From Prunus persica (Eukaryota; Streptophyta; Magnoliopsida; Rosales; Rosaceae), in assembly GCF_000346465.2 (NCBI RefSeq), contig NC_034011.1, forward strand, positions 620,001 to 684,000: 64,000 nt of DNA, read 5' to 3'. Below the pieces are notes generated by a model that worked only from the letters and a program-made list of their open reading frames with translations, did no database searches and was not told the origin of the DNA. Below are positions 11,065 through 21,386 of this stretch, one piece after another. The translations under genes were made by a program, and so were the position numbers. Each line of letters starts with the position of its first letter. Within the stretch, counting starts at the first letter, position 1.

Positions 11065-11434
11065 GAGGACGAACGCACACAGAGGGAGTTCAGAGTTGGA
11101 AGATGGCAATCCATGGATGTTGCCATCACGGGTCTGCTACTGTGGGAAGGTTGCAAAAATTCAGACTTCGTGGACCTCTTCACATCCAGGACGAAGATTT
11201 TATGTTTGTGCGCAGGTGAGTTGAATTTTGAAGTTTGGGTTTCAAATTTGCAGTTTTGAATTTCCACCTTTTAAAACTGTGTGTTTGCAGAAACGTTGTC
11301 AAATGTGGGAGTGGGGTGACCCTGTTATGTGCAATAGATCTAAGCAAATAATTCCAGGACTGCTGAGGAGAATTAACAGTTTGGAAGCAGAAAAAAAGAA
11401 AGGGAATTCGAAGCTGAAAAACCCATGGTTTTAG
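11063..11434 (+). CDS. GRF-type zinc-finger protein carried by the MULE, 2 exons, 98 aa
   Basis: Exons 11063-11215 and 11291-11434 join in phase 0 (cgcag|gtgag ... ttgcag|aaacg). The protein has a GRF zinc finger: CYCG near residue 30, then TSWTSSHPGRRFYVC, then KRCQMWEWGD, giving the cysteines and GRxF/WxW core of PF06839. After it comes a short Leu/Glu/Lys-rich helix (LLRRINSLEAEKKK) likely to form a coiled coil. This is the layout of small plant 'At4g04775-like' proteins of unknown function; GRF fingers elsewhere bind single-stranded nucleic acid. It lies wholly inside the MULE and converges on the transposase. Role in transposition is conjecture. The ATG at 11063 was chosen because everything before it is GA repeat. 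Confidence 0.75.
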
Positions 11435-11494
11435 GTGTCATTGTGCATGTTTAGGGTTATTTTGTGCTTGATTTTGAATGAAGATAAAGGCACA

Positions 11495-11665
11495 AATGGG
11501 CAGTTGTAGAAATGGATGGGTAGTTGGCATTTTGCAAGGGCTAGAAAGGGATGAGTGCTTGGCATTTTGTAATGGTTAGAAAGATGGGTAATTGGCAATT
11601 TGTAATGGTGAGAAAGAGATGGGTGATTGACTTTTTGTAAGGGTAAGAAAGGGTGTGTAATTGAC
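11495..11665. repeat. ~35-bp tandem repeat between the two MULE genes
   Basis: Four to five imperfect copies of a unit like 'ttgtaatggttagaaagatg' plus 'ggtaattggcaa' fill the gap between the converging 3' ends of the GRF gene and the transposase. Short frames on the minus strand repeat with the unit and are not genes. Confidence 0.8.
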
Positions 11666-11956
11666 AATGTAAGAACTGTTTTGGTGAATGAAAATGCAAG
11701 CTGTCATTTTGACCATTGAAATAGTAACTATCACACCAAATGAACTGCACTTCAAAGGCCAAAATATACAACATTTGAATTCACATGTGATTACATAAAA
11801 GCTTGTCCAAATTCAGTTTCAAAAATACATCTTCATCCATTCACTTCATATCAAAATCAGTTCAACAATATACTAGCAAATAGATTGCAAACCAAGATGA
11901 TCTAGAACACCAAAATAAACATAACAACTCTTGAACCATTCACTTCAAATTGCTGA

Positions 11957-14900
11957 CTAAACTCTCCATGGCCTTATTCGTTTTGCTGGAGATTTTAACC
12001 TAGGCCTTTTTGGAGAAGTTACCATAGGTTGAGGTTGTGAACTTGAACCTTGATAAGCTTGTGAACTTTGGACAGGTTGTGGAGGAGCTTGTGACCTTGG
12101 GGCAGGTTGTGAAGGACCTTGTGAATGTGGGACAGATTGTGAAGGAGCTTGTTTACTTGGGGCAGGTCTTGAAGGAGCTTGTAAACTTGGGGCAGGTCCG
12201 GAAGGAGCTTGTGAACTTTGGCCAGCTTGTGAATCAGCAAATAGATTGGTCTTCCTTATGACATAGGGGGCCTGAGCTCCTCTTTTCACCTGTTCCAAGC
12301 ATAGATCCCTTAAGCCTTCAATAATGCAATGATTGATTCAAAGCACACCACAATAATCCAAGTACTTACATTAAACTTTGGTCTGGCCTGAGTTTGTTGT
12401 TGTTCACTGACAACACCTCTGCCTCTCTTAACACCTCTGACAGTTGTTGTTCCACTTGCATTGACACTTGTAGCATCAACATCTCCATTACCAGTTGTAG
12501 CTCCTTTTCCCCTTGCACCTCTTCCCCTCACAGCTCCTCTTCCCCTTCTACCGCATCTTGCTCTACCTCTAGGTTGCCCCTTCATTGTCAAGAACAACAA
12601 ATCACATGTTAATATAGTAAAAACAGTCCAATCACATATTAACATAGCCATTTTCAACAAAAAAAAAATATGTAAACAAACAAATTAAGAACAATTATAA
12701 CCTGTCCAAGTTGGGGACAGCCAGCAAAATTGTGACCTTCTTGTCCACAGTTGTGGCATGTCATTACAATGCCATACCTTTTAAGTTTTGTTGCCTCTTT
12801 TGGTATTTCATCAGCTTCTCTATTTCTGCTAAGTTTGGGCCTTCCTGGTTGGATGCGATAAACAGGTGGCTTGATAGGTACATGCCCTGTTTTTCTCCAA
12901 TATGCTTGACTAGGCATTGGAGATATATAGCCCTCATAAGCCCTATCATATGCCGGCCTTTTGTAAAGTGCATGCACAAAATCCAGAGGGTTGTGCTCAC
13001 TCTTTGCTATTGAAGCCAAGACATGTGGACAAGGAATTCCACTTAAGTCCTATTTTCTGCAGGTACATGTATGCCTTTCTAAATCCACAACAAACATAGC
13101 TCCCAACATGCTATTAACTTGATACTTCCCCCCACCAGCATACGAAGCTATGCAGTGGCCACTTTCAATTGAATTCTTCTCCACAATACCAAATATTCTT
13201 GGACCAACCTTATGGGGCCACACTGTCTCTCTAAGTCTAGCCATTCTAAGCATCAAGTAGGTTCTAATTCTCTCCAAAAGAGTAACAATGGACTTATCTC
13301 TTACTTCTAGAATTGCAGCATTAAAACACTCACACAAGTTGTTTAAAAGTATATCACACTTTGGGACTGTACTAAAGTGTGATCTACTCCAATGAGCAGC
13401 TGGTCTCTCCTGAAGCCACTTATAAGCTGCCTGAGATTGACCCAACATCTGCTCCATTTCAGCTTCAAATACAGGTATTGTTGTTGCCCTAGCTGCTGCC
13501 CAAAACCTCTGCTTGAAAGCTGCACCAGTATGGCCTGCAAGCTTGAAATTATTGTGCAAGTGCCTCACACAATGCCTGTGCTCAGCATTGGGCATCAAAG
13601 CATGAAGGGCATTCCCCAAACCCTTTTGCTTATCAGTAATAAAAACCCATCCATTGCCATTTTCAATACCTACATCTTGAAAGAATATGTCAAAGAACCA
13701 ACCCCAAGTCTCTATATTTTCAACTTCAACAACCGCAAAAGCAATTGGATACATCCCATTATTTCCATCAATCCCAACTGCACTTAGAATCTGTCCTGGA
13801 TGAGAATCATTAACATGGCACCCATCAAAACCCACCACTGGTCTACATCCTTCCACAAATCCCTTTTTAAGTGCTCCAAAACATACATAAATTCTCTTGA
13901 AAATAGGATTCTCACCTTGCAATTCAGTTTTCACAATAACAGTACTTCCAGGGTTATTGCTCTTTAACTCTTCACAATAATCCCACAACTTACCATATTG
14001 CTCTTGAATACTACCTTGAATTCTCATTTTTGCAAAACTCTTGGCTTTATAAACTTGAACCTCAGTTACATCTATGGCATAATGTTTCCTTATTAACTTC
14101 ATGAAATCTGTCACTTTCATATTGGGATTATCTCTTAACTCCTCATCAAACCTCTTAGACAGCCATGATGAAGTGGCATACTTGGTTCTTTGCCTCCTTC
14201 CACATGTATGCCTTGGAACATATGTCTTAATCCTTGTACTTGGACATTTCCCCACATGAGAAGCATATAGCATCCAAGGACATGGAACCTTTTGTTTTTT
14301 ATCTCCTTCACATTTGAGCCTCACCCTATTCGAATCATTCCTCAACCACTTCAATGGCCTTGCACATGAAACTGCATAATACCTTATTGCTTCCCTACAC
14401 TGCTCCATGTTGGTAAATTCCATTCCCAAATGAAATGTTGGCTTCAGCAAATCAGATTCTCTTCTAAACTGCTTAAATCTAGGAGCTTTTCTTCTGCGGC
14501 TACGGTTTTTCACACCTTCACCCTCATCAGATTCTTCATCAAGACTTACAAGATCGTCGGTATTGTAGTCTTCACTGTCAACCTCACCAGGTTCTTCATT
14601 GTATTCATCATTTTCTTCATCAACTACATGTTTATCAAACAAGTTATCATCCTCTTCCAAGACTGTCTTCAACCTTTCTTCATCTGACTGCTCGAAGTCG
14701 GAGTCAATCAACTCAATGTCTGTCTCACTGTCATCATCTTCAGCCTCTTCTACACTATCATCATCTTCAGCCTCATCATCTTCACTGTCATCTGCCTCAT
14801 TATCTCCCTCCTTATGTACCTCATGATAACCATCATCATCTAAATCAACATCCACTTCTACAAACTGGTTCCCCAACTCACCAACATCAGTTTCAGTTTC

Positions 14901-15244
14901 AACTTCTACTTCCAACCCCAATTGTGGAGTAGATGCAGATGCCTGGCTCTCTGGGAAATGCGGTTGATTCTTATATGAGAGATATAAAGGTTGAACTCTA
15001 GAAGTAGGTGTATACTCCACAAACTCAACTACATGGGCATCTACTTCAATTGGAACAAACCCCCTTCTTTTGTTCCAGTAGTGGTACTGTATTTTTTATG
15101 GTCATATCCTAGAGAGATAGCAACATCAAACAGGTCAAGCATTGACAGGTGGTCAGCATTACAGTTGTCTGCCCAAGTAACCTTACCCCGAACATACTTC
15201 CCCTCTGAAATATAACCTCCATGGTGAATTTCTAGGGAGAACAA
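11957..15244 (-). pseudogene. MuDR-type MULE transposase, multi-exon, with a frameshift and an in-frame stop
   Basis: Reading right to left: an N-terminal PB1-like region (LEIHHGGYISEGKYVRGKV, 15244-15041), an acidic stretch, a MuDR DNA-binding region, the DDE core (GFDGCHV; FITDKQKGL; CxxH-type HRHCVRHLHNNF; ECFNAAI), a SWIM zinc finger (CTC...CPH) and a CCHC zinc knuckle (CHNCGQEGHNFAGC, near 12720). An Arg/Gly-rich exon (about 12575-12370) and a last exon of SQAPSxPAP repeats (about 12300-11957) follow. Two breaks: a one-base frame slip near 15075-15085 separates the PB1-like part from the 656-codon main frame, and TAG at 13052-13050 sits inside the SWIM finger, where families usually have tryptophan (TGG). 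Known of the family: cuts and re-inserts Mutator DNA. Exon borders after 12700 are approximate, and an upstream exon may exist. Confidence 0.85.
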
Positions 15245-15628
15245 ATCTGGATCACCTAAAAAAAACAGAAAATTATATATAAAACCACTATTTTATCACA
15301 CCAACTTTTCTTTACTGCCCAACTACCATTCTAAACTTCAAATTCACTCAAGTCCACCGATAATTATGCAGACAAAACAACACAAATGCTTCGGGACCAC
15401 AAGTGTTTCATATTCAAAATAGCATATCAGACAACACCACAAAATGTGCAAACAACCGACACCAAGGACCACATAAGCTTAAACAATTTCAAATTAGGAA
15501 AATCGATTACTTATTGTACTTGGGAGGAGGCCCTCTGTTCCGCACCTGCAAAGGCAACACATCCAGACTCATGCTGCGTCGAATCAAAAGAGCCAAAAGA
15601 ACCTTTATGAAAAAGCTTTCAGATTCCC

Positions 15629-15953
15629 TCGATTCCAACCTTCGATTTCGTCCTTTTTCCCGCCCAAATTCCGGTCCCTTTCTAACCCTACCCTACCAAT
15701 GTGAAAGAGAAGTGCGAAGTGTGTGAGAGAGGAGAGGTTGCTAATTCAATCCGCGCCTAATGCCGAAAATAACCCTCAATCAAGCGTCAACGTGGGTCAA
15801 ATAGACGGACTAATGGATGAAATGTTCGAACTTTGACGGTGGGAGGAACATTGATAATAAAATTTAATTCGAGCCTTTAATTCGCTAAAAAAAAGGTCAA
15901 GGGGTAAATTGAGAATTATGTACAAGTTCAGGGGGCAATTCAGCAGAATACCC
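15629..15953 (-). repeat. MULE right terminal inverted repeat
   Basis: This is the reverse complement of 10651-10977 with scattered substitutions. By analogy with MuDR, where each terminal repeat drives one gene, it would hold the transposase promoter; that is inference. Confidence 0.92.
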
Positions 15954-15962
15954 TCTAAATAA

Positions 15963-16598
15963 CAATATCAATCAATTAAAGGAAGAGAGCATAGCGTTTC
16001 TCATAATTATTTTACTCATCAGTGACTGAGTGAGAGATGAAATGAAACAATTTTTCCTTGTTCTTTGGTGGTCTTCCCCTATTACTCTGCAAATTATTTG
16101 TAAACAAAACCAAACAAATACTCAATCTGCGAGAAAAACCGTAAACATATCTTAGAGAGAGAAAGAAAGAGTGGACCTTGGATGTTGGTGGGCAAGAGGA
16201 GCTCTGTTTCTGGTCTGGAAGAACAGCCATTTGGCTCTCTAACTTTGGGGTTATGGAGGAGGGTTCTGCTGGACTCGGGTGAAGAAATTGTTTATTTTCA
16301 AAGCCGGGCTCCAACCGACGTCGTTTCAAGCCAAGTCATTTAAAAAAATTTGAATGCCCCTGGACCAAAACGACGTCGTTTTGGCCACGAGCTTGAAATA
16401 AAAAAAGAAACGCGCGCGCTGCGCATAGCAACACAGCAACAGCGCAACGTCTTTCAGACCTTTCCGTCAAAACACATGGTGTGCCATTGAGGGTTGCACA
16501 GCAGCCATCCATGGGGTCGTCTGAGGACCTCCACTGCAAATTTTCCGGTCGGCATGGGGTCACCTGACCCCTCTTGTCTCTCTGTGCGTCCGCCCCTG
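15963..16598. other. right-hand internal part of the hAT-like element
   Basis: After the MULE and its 9-bp duplication the host element continues to its end at 16598. It holds two GC-rich minus-strand open frames (16012-16329, 16336-16563) with no recognisable domain. No transposase signature is present. Confidence 0.5.
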
Positions 16599-16606
16599 CA
16601 TAGGAA

Positions 16607-16840
16607 GGGGAATTATTTGCGAAGAATCACCTGAGGACCCTGGAAAACGTAGTAGAGTGTGGCATAAAGATGCCTCTAATGTTTTGAGAAAATTAACTGT
16701 AAGAAATGTGCTCTTTTATGCGTATGTATTCATAATCGTCTTGTGCATGTGACCAAGGGTCTTATGTGGACCTATTGCCCTCCTTGGTTTAAGCAGGAGG
16801 GGCTGAAGACGGATATTGTGCTTTTTAGGGTGTTTTTAAA
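16607..16840 (+). pseudogene. right part of the TNL relic fused to C-JID and PPR scraps
   Basis: From 16607 the exon-2 end resumes ('ggggaattatttgcgaagaa' to 'aaattaact|gtaag'), followed by intron-2-like DNA. It is then joined to a ~30-bp piece of TNL exon 5 ('ccaagggtcttatgtggacc') and to a ~40-bp piece matching the GUN1 coding sequence near 38674-38715 ('aagcaggaggggctgaagac'). The same junctions occur at 30336-30548, so the mosaic formed before the block was duplicated. Confidence 0.8.
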
Positions 16841-18014
16841 TAAAGTGCATTTCCAATTTCCTGTAAATTTTCGTATTAATTAATAAGTTAATTTGCCGAT
16901 TGGGTTGTTCAAACAGGTATTCTAGTTAGTTGAGCAATGATTTGAAACTTCGTAACACCTTTACATAACCATATTTCGCCTGAGAGTGACTGGGATGGAA
17001 TCCGAGCCAACTTGGGTTCTAGCTCTGTAGTGGAAGCTGAGCTGTGGGGATTTACAGCCGATTGTTGAATGGGATTGTAGTTGCTTTGTTGCTCTGATCA
17101 AATTCTTCTTCATCTTCTTCTTCTTCTTCTTCTTCTTCAGCTTCTCTGTTAGCATCTTTCATCTCCTCTTCTTCGTCAGCTATCAAGACATTTCCGCTTT
17201 CGAGCAAGCACTCCGCCATTCAGCCTTTTCAGTTTTGCACCCATTCAAATTCTTGGAGCAGAGAGAGTGAGAGAGGTGGAGAATACTGAACAACATTCGA
17301 TTTGGGATGGTCCATTTTCTTCCACAGTGTCTGAGTCGGGAATTTTATCGAACAGTTAGCGAGCATACTTACTAATCCACCCTGGCCCGCTTTTGTGTGG
17401 TGAAAACGTAGCTCTGCTCTTTGGTCATCATTAGCTTGGAATCCATGTCCTCATGGGGATAAGTCAATGACACTCCTCTTGACTTTCCTTAGTATTTGCA
17501 TCGATCCAACCCTACTTTTCTTATCTGTAATCATGCTTTACATTTGCATATGATATTTTGTTTTGGGTTTTAAACTGAAGGCTCACACTCAAAAGACTCA
17601 AAATTAAAGTTCCCATTTCCATTTTTGCCTAAATAATTACAATGCAGAAGGCATTCACACAATTTCAAGACCACAAACTAATCATCAAATACTTAAATTT
17701 ATTCATCAGTCAATACACAGGAAAATAAATTGTTTACATTTGTGCATGAAAAAAATGGTTTGTCTTACATATAGAAGCAGCTTCCTCGTTGACTTGACCC
17801 CAAAGACCAAAAGCACAGAGGAAGCTTCCTCTGGAGTTGGATCATGTGTAAATCGTGGCTGCTGGGGCTTTTCGCTTTGATCATCCACCACCCACTTTTC
17901 TTATCGTTATTTTGTTCTGCATTTGAATATAATTCTGGGTACTGCCTCTCACAAACACAAACTACATATATATGAACTCTTCCTGATCCATTATTATTAC
18001 TAGACAGAGATCGA
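16841..18014. other. duplicated upstream region of a TNL copy
   Basis: From about 16890 onward this is collinear with 30765-31950 upstream of TNL3, and part of it (17120-17290) also matches 24990-25140 upstream of TNL2. It includes a (TTC)n run and a fragment near 16980-17065 resembling the RNase H end of a LINE ('gtggaagctgagctgtgggg'). No gene is seen. Regulatory DNA of the TNL copies probably lies in its last few hundred bases. Confidence 0.6.
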
Positions 18015-20205
18015 GTGCTTCCAAATGGCTGCTATAATAGCCCAGCCGGATGCTTCTTCCACCTTTTACCGGATACTTATGATTTGTTCTTGAGTTACAG
18101 AGGCGAAGATACACGCAAGGGGTTTACGGATCACCTCTACAGGGCTTTGGAGCAGGCTGGATTTCGTTCCCAAATTTTTTTTACTCCTAAAGTATTTGCA
18201 CTTCTCTAATTCCTTGACATAGTTTTTGGAAGGTATTTATATATTCGTCAACAATTAAGCACACTTCATTATAATTTAAATGAATAATAACAGGGCTACA
18301 ATATGAAAACAAATTGTGTTGATGCTCAAAATGGCCCGGCCAATATTGAGTCCAACTTAGTGATTAGATGTGCTGAGTCTTCAGCAGAGAAGAGGGCTGA
18401 GGCCCTTGGTGAAATGGGTTGGTGAGAGACCTGTAGAAGGTAAAAAGAGGAGAAGCGATCGTCAAGCTTCGGCAAGGGCCATGGACACATTGTGGAAGAA
18501 TCCGTTTCTCTCCAAAATTTTCAGAGGACCCGGCTCCTTCGAAGGCCTTGCTCCCCTAGGGACCCAACTCCCATCCTATCTGCAACATGCCCAAGTACCC
18601 AGGTACCCAGCTACCATGTGTTGACGCAACTCCTAGCTTGCCAACTTGGGGGACTAGGGAGTGCCCTGCGGCTCCCAATGAAGCTGGAATGCTCGGTTAC
18701 AATTACAAAAACTCACAAGTTCCCAACCCAGAAGTTACTTCTCGACCGCGAACTTGGGGGACTACTGTTTACACCATAATGAACCGAGCAGACCCAGCAT
18801 CAAAGCGACTAGCACCAAGGCAGCCACGCCTTCTCCCATGCCGAAGGAAGACACACTTCCGAGGTGCCAGACACCTGCCGAAGCTCTCAGCTGCCAAACC
18901 TAATCTCCGGGACACGTGTCGCCACCACAACGGCTTGCACAAAGTCCCACATTGGAACTTTGTGCAAAGCTCCCACTTTCACTTCCCTATAAATAGGGAA
19001 CAGTACCCAGGTAAAACAAAGAGAGAACTACTCTCCCACTTTTACTGTTACTCTGCCAGAATTACTACTCGTAACTGACTTAGGCATCGGAGAGCCTTCG
19101 GCCGGCACCACACCGGTGTCCGAAGCTTGACGATCGCTTCTCCTCTTTTTACCTTCTACAGGTCTCTCACCAACCCATTTCACCAAGGGCCTCAGCCCTC
19201 TTCTCTGCTGAAGACTCAGCACATCTAATCACTAAGTTGGACTCAATATTGGCCGGGCCATTTTGAGCATCAACAAATTGCAAGTGCCTGTTGATTTAGT
19301 GTAATATTAGTGAAGCTTTACATATGGAATTAAGGTTGGATTTTGCTTGTATTTTCTTTCAAGTAACTAAGTAGCAGTTTGAATTAGAAGATTCAATTGC
19401 TTACTATCCTATGCTCAATTGACAATAGTATGGGGCCTATCTTTCATTTCAATTGATGATATATCATCCATTGCATTCTTCTAACTATAAACTCACACAC
19501 AAACTCAAACACATAATGTATACTGTGATATCAACCATTTATAGGTACGAGTCGCAGTTTATCCAAAATATTGTTGAAGAGATTGAAAATAAACTGAATC
19601 ACACAACACCGAACATTGCTTCCTATGTGGTTGGAATAGATGATCGTGTGCGAGGCATAAACATGTGGTTGAAGGATGGATCAAATGATGTTGGTGTAGC
19701 TGTTATCTATGGGATGGGTGGAGTTGGCAAAACCACTATTGCCAAAGCTGCTTTTAAGCAGAACTTTGATAAATTTCAAGGTAGCAGCTTTCTTCCAGAT
19801 GTTAGAGCAGCTTCAGAACAACCTAATGGTTTGGTTTGCTTGCAAAGAAAGCTTCTTTCGGATATCCAAAAAGGGAAAACAAAGAAAATATACAGCATAG
19901 ATGAAGGAATGAGCAAGATCAAACTTGTTGTGCGTTGCAAAAGGGTTCTTATAGTCCTTGATGATGTGAACCACTCTGAGCAATTCAATGCAATTCTTGG
20001 AATGCGAGAATGGTTTCATCCAGGAGGTAAAATTATCGTAACAACTAGACATGAAAATCTGTTAAATGATCATGCAGTTTATGCAATGTTTAAGGTTAAA
20101 GGATTAGGTGAGGGTGAATCACTGGAGCTTTTCAGTTGGCATGCCTTCAAACAAGCGCATCCTATCAAAGGTTACATGAACCTTTCAAGATCTGTAGTAC
20201 ATGGT
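18015..20205 (+). pseudogene. gutted TNL copy (TIR start + N-terminal NB-ARC)
   Basis: This is the counterpart of TNL3. The start codon context at 18025 is kept, but one base is lost near 18072 (cggtgttctt in TNL3, cggatactt here), so the original frame stops. An internal deletion after 'gagcaggctgga' removes the rest of the TIR exon including its splice donor. A fold-back LTR element sits in the first intron (18317-19275). Exon 2 resumes near 19545 ('ataggtacgagtcgcag') and keeps an intact P-loop (GMGGVGKTT, about 19711-19737) and kinase-2 (VLIVLDDVN). It then breaks at about 20205, where the DNA jumps to sequence that in TNL3 lies beyond the gene (36541). All of the LRR and C-JID are missing. 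Confidence 0.88.
18317..19275 (+). mobile_element. fold-back LTR element: gypsy-like LTR with inverted copies of its U5 at both ends
   Basis: The 959-bp element starts TGTTGATGCT and ends AGCATCAACA, with identical 156-bp inverted arms (18317-18472 and 19120-19275). AATTG is duplicated on both sides (18312-18316, 19276-19280), and the paralogous site in TNL3 intron 1 ('aaaacaaattgcaagtgcc', near 32630) is empty. The interior has a TATAAATA box (near 18990) followed by 'ggcatcggagagccttcggc', a pattern typical of the R/U5 part of Tat/Athila-type gypsy LTRs. So this looks like a solo LTR whose 5' end has been replaced by an inverted copy of its own 3' end. No coding capacity. Confidence 0.85.
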
Positions 20206-20813
20206 TAAGTTGTAATACAAACTGCAATGTATAAGCTCTTTTTCTTCCACTCATTGCGGAGATAACTTTCACAAGCGTGGCAGCTATCATGCATTCTTGA
20301 GTTTCAGAAGCCTTCAATTGTATGCTATTGGTCAAGGGATAAGAAAATGGATGTTGGGAGTGCAAGTTTGGCAAGTTTGGAAGCCTACGCGGTGAGCAAA
20401 AATACACACTAAAATATTTAGTTATAAATGGAAATTTTGATATTTATAAAGTCAAAGCGTTTAGAATCAAAAATGGACAAAAGAAAAAAAAACACAAGGT
20501 GAAATCTGGGAATCCTAAATTCCTAATTTGTTTGTCCACACGGCACGGGTATTCAAGAATTAAATAAATAAATAAAAAAAATTTCTTCCTATTTTGTTTA
20601 AGAAAAGGATGAAATAAAAACTTTTGGCTTTGAAGGAGAGAAAAAGACAGCTGACTACACTCTGCAGCAGTGCACATACTTAAATCTTTAAAAGTCGCTT
20701 TCTCTCTCGGTAATCTCCGCCATATCCAAATGGCTTCCTCAGCTCCTCTCTCTCAAACCAAACCCTACCAAAACCTCCATTAATCCCCACAACTCCTTCA
20801 TCTTCCTTCTCTT

Positions 20814-20851
<38 letters not shown>

Positions 20852-20868
20852 CATATCTATTTATCTAC

Positions 20869-20920
<52 letters not shown>

Positions 20921-20927
20921 GCTATAT
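20206..20927. other. copy of the TNL3-GUN1 intergenic region
   Basis: From 20209 this matches 36541-37197, including a degenerate TIR scrap ('tcatgcattcttgagtttca', near 20287) and the CT-rich leader of GUN1, here expanded into two long CT runs (about 20817-20848 and 20873-20918). It therefore carries a copy of the presumed GUN1 promoter. Confidence 0.8.
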
Positions 20928-21386
20928 ATGTACAATGGCTCCAACACCTCCACACTGTTCAACACAGCGACAAAGCCGTATCAAACCCACCGATACCCAC
21001 AAAACCAGCACCTAAAATCTCAGCGCCAGAGCCGCCAAAGCAATCAATGGACTAAGCAACAAGTTTCTCTCCCAAAGCCTTTGCCTTTACCATCCCAAGC
21101 ACCACGCACTGCCGCAAAAACACCCACTGCCACACCCATTTCCTCCTTTTCCTCTCTCTGCCCTCTCCCTCATCCAAAATCCGACCTTGTCACCCCTTTT
21201 TCGGGCCGCCGCTCCACCCGATTCGTCTCCAAAATGCACTTGGGCCGCCCCAAAACTACCATGGGATCCTACCGCTCTCCGCTTGCTGAGGAGGCCCTGC
21301 ACCAAGCCGTCCAATTCGGTAACGACGATCTTGCTCTTGATGATATAAGGGTAAGGGTGTGCTATCAACTAGTGATCAAGATATAA
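20928..21386 (+). pseudogene. duplicated 5' end of GUN1 with a new in-frame start, 152-codon frame
   Basis: Bases 20936-21345 copy the first ~137 codons of the GUN1 gene at 37198. One base is missing near 20965 (ttcaacacag versus ttcaatcacag), which puts the ancestral ATG (20936) out of frame. An ATG at 20928, which the parent lacks, opens the correct frame. The product would have nine new residues, then the Ser/Pro-rich plastid transit-peptide region of GUN1, ending just after LALDDI. The frame then runs into a TNL exon-5 scrap and stops at 21384-21386. There are no PPR motifs, so it cannot act as GUN1. Whether it is expressed is unknown. Confidence 0.8.

Larger units (their letters stand above)
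10651..15953. mobile_element. complete Mutator-like element (MULE), 5303 bp
   Basis: The ends are gggtattctgctgaattg and its inverse, flanked by the perfect 9-bp duplication TCTAAATAA (10642-10650 and 15954-15962), the hallmark length for Mutator. Long terminal inverted repeats of about 327 and 325 bp enclose two convergent genes: a GRF zinc-finger gene reading right from the left arm and a MuDR-type transposase reading left from the right arm. Arms are very similar but carry several substitutions, so insertion is not brand new. The transposase has two breaks, so the copy is probably not autonomous now. Confidence 0.95.
10339..16598. mobile_element. non-autonomous hAT-like element carrying a nested MULE
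   Basis: Exact 8-bp duplications CATAGGAA (10331-10338 and 16599-16606) flank this DNA, the size typical of hAT. Ends are cggtggtgga and, on the other strand, caggggcgga (7 of 10 identical), resembling hAT termini. TNL1 (near 6665) and TNL2 keep the uninterrupted site 'ttcaagacatgggaagggga', an independent empty-site control. Without the MULE and its duplicated 9 bp, the element is about 948 bp (10339-10650 plus 15963-16598) and has no transposase. Confidence 0.75.

Noticed and set aside
13050..13052. The TAG in the transposase as programmed readthrough
   Set aside because: Nothing nearby suggests a readthrough signal, and a second break (frame slip near 15080) points to ordinary decay.
18370..19078. 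Several 80-160 codon frames inside the fold-back element
   Set aside because: They overlap in different frames, lie in LTR-type DNA and resemble no protein.
19453..20208. The 251-codon NB-ARC frame as a working gene
   Set aside because: It has no TIR exon that can splice to it and stops at a deletion junction; it is the remains of a larger gene.
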